A stretch of 64,000 nucleotides of DNA from Vibrio diazotrophicus. GTDB lineage: Bacteria; Pseudomonadota; Gammaproteobacteria; Enterobacterales; Vibrionaceae. Numbering within the stretch: the stretch's first letter is position 1; every line of letters starts with the position of its first letter. The position numbers and the translations under genes are program-made. This document shows positions 58,044 to 64,000 of the stretch, piece by piece. The DNA lies in contig NZ_CP151842.1 in NCBI RefSeq assembly GCF_038452265.1, positions 1,178,001-1,242,000 of the forward strand. The letters are read 5' to 3'. The notes beneath the pieces were generated by a model. That model saw only the letters and a list, made by a program, of their open reading frames with translations. It made no database searches and was not told where the DNA came from.

Positions 58044-58967
58044 TTATAGGTCAAATAGACGTTGGTAACGAGGAAGCATGCTCTCATTACCTAACAGACC
58101 ACCCTGATGAATATAGATGAGTGCAGGGCGTTTTTCAGTTTGTATATCAGCGTTTGCAAATGACTCTTTTTGCAGCCAAGAGATTAAGCAGCGCCACATT
58201 AGAGGGTCATAGAGCAAATCAAACTCTACATGAGTTTGTTCATGAAGCTGTTGCCAGATATCAAAATCTTCACGATAGAGATGGCCAAAGTAGTGTTTGC
58301 TATCAAGTTGCAGTATCTCTGGATGGCTTGTTTCACCCAGCTCGTGGAACTGTTCTGTAAGGTATTCGGCACCACCGACACAAGGGCAGGTGACAACCTG
58401 GACCCCATGAGGTTGAAGTGCTTTGTGCAAAAAGAGCGCCGTAGTGCCTGTTCCCGAAGGCAGTGCGACACACCACTCTTGTTTAGGTTGCATGCGAATC
58501 CATTCCAGTATCTCTGATGCCAGTTGTTTAACACCGGCTTCGGCTAATTTTGAACGTCCACCTTCAGGCACAGACAAACAGCTTTCATCTGGCTGTCGAA
58601 TCTGTTCAATATACTCTCTTGGATGCAGACCAAATGGACGGGTCTCTATGATGTTAGCGTTAAGTTCCAGAGCGCCACGGTAGTTGCCAATTGGGCGCTG
58701 TTTTAGCCATGCAGGAATATGGTCAACATAAAACTCTAGCTGCCAGCCACGAATGCGAGCTAAAGCTGCCATAGAGTACAACGAGTTAGCCTGCGCAGAG
58801 CCATAGCCAATCAGTGTTGTTACTAGAGGCAAATCAGCGTCCAGTAGAGACATGAATTTTCTGGCTTTATTACCACTAAACTGTGAGTGCAACTGGTCAT
58901 CACGTTTGAGATAAAAATGATGACCGTTGAAATGGTGCTCAGTAATAGGGCTGTTTGCGAGTTTCAT
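58044..58967 (-). CDS. PLP-dependent ACC deaminase/D-cysteine desulfhydrase family enzyme
   Basis: The 307-residue fold-type II PLP enzyme has the lysine-containing motif FSGNKARKFMSLL (Schiff-base Lys), the loop GYGSAQANSLYSMA and the phosphate-binding PSGTGTTALF. Members act on D-cysteine or 1-aminocyclopropane-1-carboxylate; in Vibrio the exact substrate is often unproven. Confidence 0.9.
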   Translation of the reverse strand: MKLANSPITEHHFNGHHFYLKRDDQLHSQFSGNKARKFMSLLDADLPLVTTLIGYGSAQANSLYSMAALARIRGWQLEFYVDHIPAWLKQRPIGNYRGALELNANIIETRPFGLHPREYIEQIRQPDESCLSVPEGGRSKLAEAGVKQLASEILEWIRMQPKQEWCVALPSGTGTTALFLHKALQPHGVQVVTCPCVGGAEYLTEQFHELGETSHPEILQLDSKHYFGHLYREDFDIWQQLHEQTHVEFDLLYDPLMWRCLISWLQKESFANADIQTEKRPALIYIHQGGLLGNESMLPRYQRLFDL

Positions 58968-59039
58968 AACTCTTCCTGTTGCAATGAAATAGCCAAGGGA
59001 AGCGCATTATAACCTTAACAACTTCGCTCAGACGTAAGT

Positions 59040-60302
59040 TTATTGCCCAAAACTGATTAAGGCTTCGCAGCCTGTAGTAGGACGATTCTTAATCGAAAAA
59101 TGCCAGTGATATCGGCGACATAAGTCTTCTACTATCAGCAAACCTAAGCCATGCCCGTCTTGATTTTTTGCCTGATTAAGACCGGGGCCATTGTCTCTGA
59201 CGCACAAAGAGTCAGCAGAGACTTCCAGCGTGATCTCTCCTTGATGTGTGGCGGCTATGGCGTTTCGCAGCAGGTTTCCTACCACCATATTTAAAACAGC
59301 GGGTGCCGCTTTGAGCTGAGGCATTTGGTGGAAAACCAAAGCAATGTCGATATCTTTGTCTTTAGCCTGAGCACTGTTGAGTTCAATAATGGTTTCAAAT
59401 TCAGTTTTACTCACTTCTCTGACAACGGCTTCCTCTTCACTGCGTTCATAGCGCACAAGGCCAAGCAAAGCGTCAACCATGGTACTCATCTGAGCGGTGG
59501 CTTCATTGATACGCACGATTTGACGTTTCTGGAAATCATCAGAGGCATTGCGTTCCAACAATTTGCTAGCACCTTTTACTATGGTTAACGGTGTTCTTAG
59601 CTCGTGGCTGGCATAACGGGCAAACGCTTGTTCACGCTTAATTAGACTGTGAATTTCATGGCGATATTGATTGAGCTCGTCGGCTAGAATTTTAAATTCA
59701 CTCGCACCGCCGCTAGGTATTTCAAATACGTGAGCAGCGTTGCCACTGTGTTCTGTCAGTTGCTGTGTGAGGTTATTAATTGGTTCAATCAAACGTTGCG
59801 AGAGTCGTAACAATAGGCCGCCAAAGATAAGCAGAAGTCCCGCGACACTGGTAACAACAATAAGACCTGAGAATAAGGTTTCATTTTTCCCAAACTCTAT
59901 CTGGTTGATATCCGACAGCAAGATGACGGGTTTTCTTGAACCATCTTTATAGTAGTAGCTGAAAAACACCATACGTGAATCTGGGTCGCTGCCGACTTCA
60001 CCAACAAAGCTATCTCTGCCTTCAAAATATTTATGGTATTCGGCTGGAACTAGGCTGATATCGTTATAGGCAGTGGTAAGGACATCAATGGTGATTTTGC
60101 CTTCTTCACCATTCATAAAGCGAGCGATGGCTTCGTTCTTATCTATTTCGATACGTCTTTCACCCACTTTGTCTTCTGACCAGTGCAGGGCGGTATAAAA
60201 AATAATGTAACTGGCTAAGCCCATAACCAAAGCGACACCAGTAAAAAATAGGGCTAATTGACCAGTAAGAGTACGGGTATTGGCAAAACTTATGGTGTTC
60301 AT
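59040..60302 (-). CDS. Two-component sensor histidine kinase
   Basis: The 420-residue kinase has TM1 (about 12-34), a periplasmic sensor of about 110 residues, TM2 (about 143-165), HAMP, HisKA with FARYASHELRTPLTIVKGA, and HATPase motifs (NLLRNAIAA, VRDNGPGL, GHGLGLLIV). It overlaps the response regulator stop by one base, so the pair is coupled. The signal is unknown. Confidence 0.95.
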   Translation of the reverse strand: MNTISFANTRTLTGQLALFFTGVALVMGLASYIIFYTALHWSEDKVGERRIEIDKNEAIARFMNGEEGKITIDVLTTAYNDISLVPAEYHKYFEGRDSFVGEVGSDPDSRMVFFSYYYKDGSRKPVILLSDINQIEFGKNETLFSGLIVVTSVAGLLLIFGGLLLRLSQRLIEPINNLTQQLTEHSGNAAHVFEIPSGGASEFKILADELNQYRHEIHSLIKREQAFARYASHELRTPLTIVKGASKLLERNASDDFQKRQIVRINEATAQMSTMVDALLGLVRYERSEEEAVVREVSKTEFETIIELNSAQAKDKDIDIALVFHQMPQLKAAPAVLNMVVGNLLRNAIAATHQGEITLEVSADSLCVRDNGPGLNQAKNQDGHGLGLLIVEDLCRRYHWHFSIKNRPTTGCEALISFGQ

Positions 60303-60976
60303 TATACCTTCTCCAAACGGAAGCCAATTTTAGGCACGGTGACCAGCATAGGAGACTCGAAAGGTTTATCTAACTGGTTACGGAGTTGGTAAATATGGCT
60401 ACGCAGTACATCGTTGTTTGGCTCGTTATCCTGCCAAAGCATATCCGTAATTTCTTCGCGAGTGACCACATCGGGAGCACGTTGGCAAAGCAGTTCCAAA
60501 ATGGAATAGGTGGTTGGATTTAATGAAAGCTTGATGCCGTCTCGATACGCTTGATGTGTCTTTTGATCGATGCGTAGGCTAGCGAATTCGAAAGACGTTT
60601 CAGTTACTGTCCTTCTATAACGCTTAATTAACGCGTGCAGGCGAGCTTCAAGAATTTCGAGATCAAAAGGTTTGGTCAGGTAGTCATCGGCGCCGTATTT
60701 AAATCCGCTCAGCATATCTTCACGGCTATCCAGAGCAGTCAGCATTAGCACTGGTGTGGTATTACCGGCCTCTCTGAGTTTCTCACAGACGGTTAATCCA
60801 TCCATACGCGGTAGCATCAGATCTAAAATGATGGCGTCAAACGGGGTTTCTAAAGCCAGCTTGAGGCCTAGCTCGCCATTGTCGGCATAGTCGAGCTCCA
60901 TCCCTTCACTTTCAAAGTAATCAAACAATATTCCCGCCACTTCTCGATTATCTTCAACCAGCAATATTTTTTTCAT
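60302..60976 (-). CDS. OmpR-family response regulator
   Basis: The 224-residue protein has a receiver domain (KILLVEDNREVAG, phospho-Asp in ILDLMLPRMDG, conserved TALD and Lys in DYLTKPF) and a winged-helix output domain (LNPTTYSILELLCQRAPDVVTREEI, LRSHIYQLRNQLD). It is the first gene of the operon with the kinase. Regulated genes are unknown. Confidence 0.95.
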   Translation of the reverse strand: MKKILLVEDNREVAGILFDYFESEGMELDYADNGELGLKLALETPFDAIILDLMLPRMDGLTVCEKLREAGNTTPVLMLTALDSREDMLSGFKYGADDYLTKPFDLEILEARLHALIKRYRRTVTETSFEFASLRIDQKTHQAYRDGIKLSLNPTTYSILELLCQRAPDVVTREEITDMLWQDNEPNNDVLRSHIYQLRNQLDKPFESPMLVTVPKIGFRLEKV

Positions 60977-61114
60977 TTCAACGCTCGTTCATTTGCATCG
61001 CTTACCGCCTAAAGCAACAAGCCTAGACCTATTTGGTTCTATCTTGCATCTATTCATCGTCGAAGAAAAGTCATATCCCTTAGTGCATTTAACCCGTGGG
61101 TGTTTGAAATGAAT

Positions 61115-61147
61115 AAAAAAAAAGCCCAGAACATAAGCGATCTGGGC
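61115..61147 (-). terminator. Orphan minus-strand terminator
   Basis: Read on the minus strand, GCCCAGA and TCTGGGC pair around an 11-nt loop and are followed by ten T residues. No minus-strand gene lies immediately upstream, so it may end a small RNA transcribed from the 61148-61440 region. Confidence 0.7.
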
Positions 61148-61415
61148 GGATACAAAAATGGAGTTAAATATGAAAAGCAGTGGTGTTCGTGTTGTTAGAA
61201 GAAAAACAGTTTGACGGCCTGTGAAACTCTTAATGCGCTAACAACGGACACTAATTAGGACTATGCATTTTGGGTTTAGTTCCTTGGGGAATGAAAAAAA
61301 GATTAAGTTTTTTGTTTTTCTCTATCGATGACAAGGGGATGCAAGGAAATGGCAAAGTAAGATCAAGAAGTGTGATGTTAATCTGTTGTTAATTTTGTGT
61401 ATCAGAAGTATATTT

Positions 61416-61429
61416 CAAACAGGTGTTTG
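61416..61429 (+). promoter_or_regulatory. PsrA operator upstream of psrA
   Basis: CAAAC-AGGT-GTTTG is a perfect palindrome matching the PsrA motif (G/C)AAAC-N2-4-GTTT(G/C) described in Pseudomonas. It lies 27 bp before the psrA start, suggesting autoregulation relieved by long-chain fatty acyl ligands. Confidence 0.75.
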
Positions 61430-61455
61430 ATTTAAGTGTTTCCTGTGAGTGATGA

Positions 61456-62085
61456 ATGGCGTCGAGAAGTAGTACCAAAGAAAAAATACTGGATGTAGCT
61501 GAAGGACTTTTCGCTGAACAAGGTTTTAATGATACCTCGTTAAGAACGATTACCGGCAAAGCCGGAGTCAATTTGGCTTCAGTGAATTATCACTTCGGTG
61601 ATAAGAAAACTTTGGTTCGCGCAGTGCTGAACCGTTACTTAGAGGCGTTTATGCCCGAAGTACATAAAGCTCTTATTGCGTTGAATCAACGTGAGTCTTA
61701 CTCAATGGAGGAAGTGTTTGAATCGTTGCGTGAACCTTTGAAGAACCTCAACAAGGTCAGTACACACGGTACCAGCCGCTTTATGCTGTTGATCGGAAGA
61801 GGTTATACCGATGTGCAGGGGCATCTGCGCTGGTTTATCACCACTCGTTACCAAGATGTATTGAAATTGTTTACAGACTCGGTAATGAAAGCGAACCCTG
61901 AATTAACACGCGAAACTCTGTTTTGGCGTCTGCACTTTACCTTAGGCACATGTGTTTTCACTATGGCTTCAAGTAAGGCGCTGGCAGAAATCGCAGAAAA
62001 TGATTTTGGAAGTAAGGTCGATGCAAAAGTCGTTGTTGACCAGATCATTCCATATCTTGCTGCTGGCGTTGCAGCGAAAATATAA
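61456..62085 (+). CDS. psrA: TetR-family fatty-acid regulator PsrA
   Basis: The 209-residue TetR protein has the N-terminal HTH with TKEKILDVAEGLFAEQGFNDTSLRTITGKAGVNLASVNYHFGDKKTL and a C-terminal ligand domain. Its match to PsrA and its position directly upstream of fadE identify it as the fatty-acid degradation regulator of Vibrio. It probably represses fadE and itself. Confidence 0.88.
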   Translation: MASRSSTKEKILDVAEGLFAEQGFNDTSLRTITGKAGVNLASVNYHFGDKKTLVRAVLNRYLEAFMPEVHKALIALNQRESYSMEEVFESLREPLKNLNKVSTHGTSRFMLLIGRGYTDVQGHLRWFITTRYQDVLKLFTDSVMKANPELTRETLFWRLHFTLGTCVFTMASSKALAEIAENDFGSKVDAKVVVDQIIPYLAAGVAAKI

Positions 62086-62129
62086 GCTAAAAATAATAAT
62101 AAAGTCCCGTGAACAAAAGGATCTGAACA

Positions 62130-64000
62130 ATGAGCTCTCTACGACAAAAATGGATAAGTGACCCTGCCTTTAAGTTGTTTAAGAAGGTATTGCCACCGCT
62201 GTCTAGTACTGAAAAAGAAGCAATGGAAGCGGGCAGTGTTTGGTGGGATGGTGAGCTGTTTTCTGGTCAGCCAGATTTTCAAAAGCTTCACCATTACCCA
62301 AAACCGTCGTTTACTGCTGAAGAACAGTCATTTATGGATAACGAGCTGGAAACCCTGCTTGAAATGCTTGATGACCATAAAATAGTAAAAGAAGACCGCG
62401 ACTTGCCAGAGGATGTCTGGACATTCATGCGCAAAGAGCGTTTCTTCTCTCTAAACATCTCTGCTGAATATGGCGGTCGTGAGTTCTCTGCTTTAGCAAA
62501 TTCAACCATCGTTTCACGCATTGCGACACGTTCAATCAGTGCAGCAGTAACCGTCATGGTTCCCAACTCTTTAGGTCCAGGTGAGTTACTTTCTCACTAC
62601 GGCACTCAAGAGCAAAAAGACTACTGGTTGCCGCGCCTTGCTGACGGTACAGACATTCCATGTTTCGCACTAACAGGACCAGAAGCTGGTTCTGATGCGG
62701 GTGGTATTCCTGACCAAGGCGTAGTGTGTTACGGCAAACACGAAGGTAAAGAAGTTCTGGGTATTCGTTTAAGCTGGAACAAACGCTATATCACGCTTGC
62801 ACCCGTGGCAACAGTGGTTGGCTTGGCATTCAAACTGAGCGACCCTGAAAAGTTACTCGGTGACAAAGAAGATATCGGTATTACCTGTGCGTTGATTCCT
62901 GCGAGTCACGAAGGGGTAGAGATTGGTGAACGTCATGATCCGCTCGGACTTGCGTTTATGAATGGACCAACACGCGGTAACGATGTGTTTATCCCTATGG
63001 ATTGGCTGATTGGCGGCTCAGATTACGCAGGTAAAGGTTGGCGTATGCTGGTGGAATGCCTGTCAGCAGGTCGCGGTATCTCGCTTCCTGCATTAGGTAC
63101 AGCGATTGGTCATCTAACAGCTCGTACTACAGGTGCTTATGCCTACGTTCGTAAGCAGTTTGGTATGCCGATTGGTAAATTTGAAGGTGTTGCTGAATCT
63201 CTAGGCCGAATTGGTGGTTTAACTTATCTGCTAGAGGCGACTCGAACACTGACGACCACTTCTCTGGATCTGAAAGAGAAACCGGGTATTGTTACTGCAA
63301 TTGCAAAGTACCACATGACCGAAATCGCTCGTACTATTCTGAATGACTCTATGGACATTCATTCTGGTCGCGCAATTCAAGACGGCCCGATGAACTATCT
63401 GGCGAGCCATTACTTAGGTATTCCGGTCGCAATTACCGTAGAAGGTGCAAACATTCTTACTCGTAACCTGATGATTTTCGGTCAAGGTGCGACGCGCTGT
63501 CACCCATATGTATTGAAAGAGATGGAAGCGGCGGCGAACTCTGATGAAAAAGAAGGGGCGAAAGAGTTTGATAAGTTGCTGTTCAAGCATATCGGTCATG
63601 CAACGAAAAACTCAATTGGTGCACTTACTGCGGCGTTAACAGGTTCTGCATTTGTTAAAGTGCATATGAGTGGCCCAACAAAAACCTACTACAAACAACT
63701 TACTCGCCTAAGCCGCGTTTTGGCAGTGAGTGCTGATATGGCGATGTTAACGCTTGGCGGTGAACTGAAACGTAAAGAGATGATCTCTGCCCGCTTGGGT
63801 GACGGCTTGAGCTACTTATACATGGCGTCAGCGGTACTGAAGAAATACGAAGATGACGGTCGTCAGCAGTCTGACCTAAACTATGTTCATTACGCAATGC
63901 AACACTGTTTGTACCATGCTGCGAAGTCTATGAACGAAGTGTACCGAAACTACCCGACTAAAGCGGTAGGTAAGCTGCTGAAAGGTCTACTGTTCCCGCT
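62130..64000 (+). CDS. fadE: Acyl-CoA dehydrogenase FadE (3' truncated by window edge)
   Basis: The frame runs from ATG 62130 to the end of the window (about 623 codons seen). It aligns along its length with FadE: LPPLSSTEKEAMEAG, WWDGELFSGQPDFQKLHHYP, the flavin/substrate region PCFALTGPEAGSDAGGIPD, LSWNKRYITLAPVATVVGLAF, and AITVEGANILTRNLMIFGQGA. It catalyses the first step of beta-oxidation. The hydrophobic N-terminal segment of E. coli FadE is missing; the protein begins directly at SSLRQKWISDPAFKLF. It lies 44 bp after psrA. Confidence 0.96.
   Translation, partial: MSSLRQKWISDPAFKLFKKVLPPLSSTEKEAMEAGSVWWDGELFSGQPDFQKLHHYPKPSFTAEEQSFMDNELETLLEMLDDHKIVKEDRDLPEDVWTFMRKERFFSLNISAEYGGREFSALANSTIVSRIATRSISAAVTVMVPNSLGPGELLSHYGTQEQKDYWLPRLADGTDIPCFALTGPEAGSDAGGIPDQGVVCYGKHEGKEVLGIRLSWNKRYITLAPVATVVGLAFKLSDPEKLLGDKEDIGITCALIPASHEGVEIGERHDPLGLAFMNGPTRGNDVFIPMDWLIGGSDYAGKGWRMLVECLSAGRGISLPALGTAIGHLTARTTGAYAYVRKQFGMPIGKFEGVAESLGRIGGLTYLLEATRTLTTTSLDLKEKPGIVTAIAKYHMTEIARTILNDSMDIHSGRAIQDGPMNYLASHYLGIPVAITVEGANILTRNLMIFGQGATRCHPYVLKEMEAAANSDEKEGAKEFDKLLFKHIGHATKNSIGALTAALTGSAFVKVHMSGPTKTYYKQLTRLSRVLAVSADMAMLTLGGELKRKEMISARLGDGLSYLYMASAVLKKYEDDGRQQSDLNYVHYAMQHCLYHAAKSMNEVYRNYPTKAVGKLLKGLLFP

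Larger units (their letters stand above)
60977..61455. other. Intergenic region between the response regulator and psrA
   Basis: These 479 bp contain a minus-strand terminator-like hairpin (61115-61147) with no gene feeding it, and a PsrA box at 61416-61429 close to psrA. No convincing protein-coding gene is visible. Confidence 0.6.

Overview
The window is a piece of a Vibrio-type (Vibrionaceae, Gammaproteobacteria) chromosome. The backbone order ychJ - EAL/HDOD - lpxH - ppiB - cysS - ruvC - ruvAB - cydABX-ybgE - ybgC-tolQRAB-pal-cpoB - nadA, plus alaE, gltS and psrA-fadE, is typical of that family. The reading is from sequence only; no database search was possible.

Layout. 1-22175 is conserved housekeeping DNA: lipid A synthesis, cysteinyl-tRNA synthetase, Holliday-junction resolution with a LexA-like box before ruvA, cytochrome bd oxidase with CRP- and FNR-like sites, the Tol-Pal envelope machine, quinolinate synthase, a hybrid histidine kinase and an alanine exporter. 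A tRNA-Ser(GGA) gene at 22176-22263 is the integration point for two mobile elements in tandem. 54467-64000 returns to backbone: gltS, a GDSL hydrolase, a periplasmic alpha-carbonic anhydrase, a PLP enzyme, a two-component system, and the fatty-acid regulator psrA with fadE (cut by the window edge).

Element 1 (about 22265-43147, 20.9 kb) is bounded by a 32-bp direct repeat of the tRNA 3' end and by paired GTGTAC arm-type sites with the same 13-bp spacing at both ends. It carries a tyrosine integrase, two serine recombinases, and a replication module: a DUF927 helicase-like protein, a TOPRIM/P-loop protein, tiny RHH-like proteins, a duplicated 96-bp element and 8-bp-period GGTAAT iterons. It also has a lipoprotein/membrane-protein operon, a Zn-finger protein of unknown role, and a compact operon of SF1 helicase, DarT-like ADP-ribosyltransferase and ADP-ribosylglycohydrolase. 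That last operon is the best candidate for an undescribed toxin-antitoxin or anti-phage system: it resembles DarTG, but the reversing enzyme has the ARH fold instead of a macrodomain and a helicase is coupled to it.

Element 2 (about 43148-54466, 11.3 kb) has a frameshifted P4-type integrase, paired GTAATGCT arm sites at both ends, an AlpA-like regulator and a winged-helix protein. Its cargo is an ancestral two-gene operon whose first gene, a membrane protein of about 823 residues, has been hit twice, by an IS481-family and an IS21-family element. Removing each IS together with one target-site copy restores one open frame exactly. Element 2 thus looks degraded, while element 1 looks intact.
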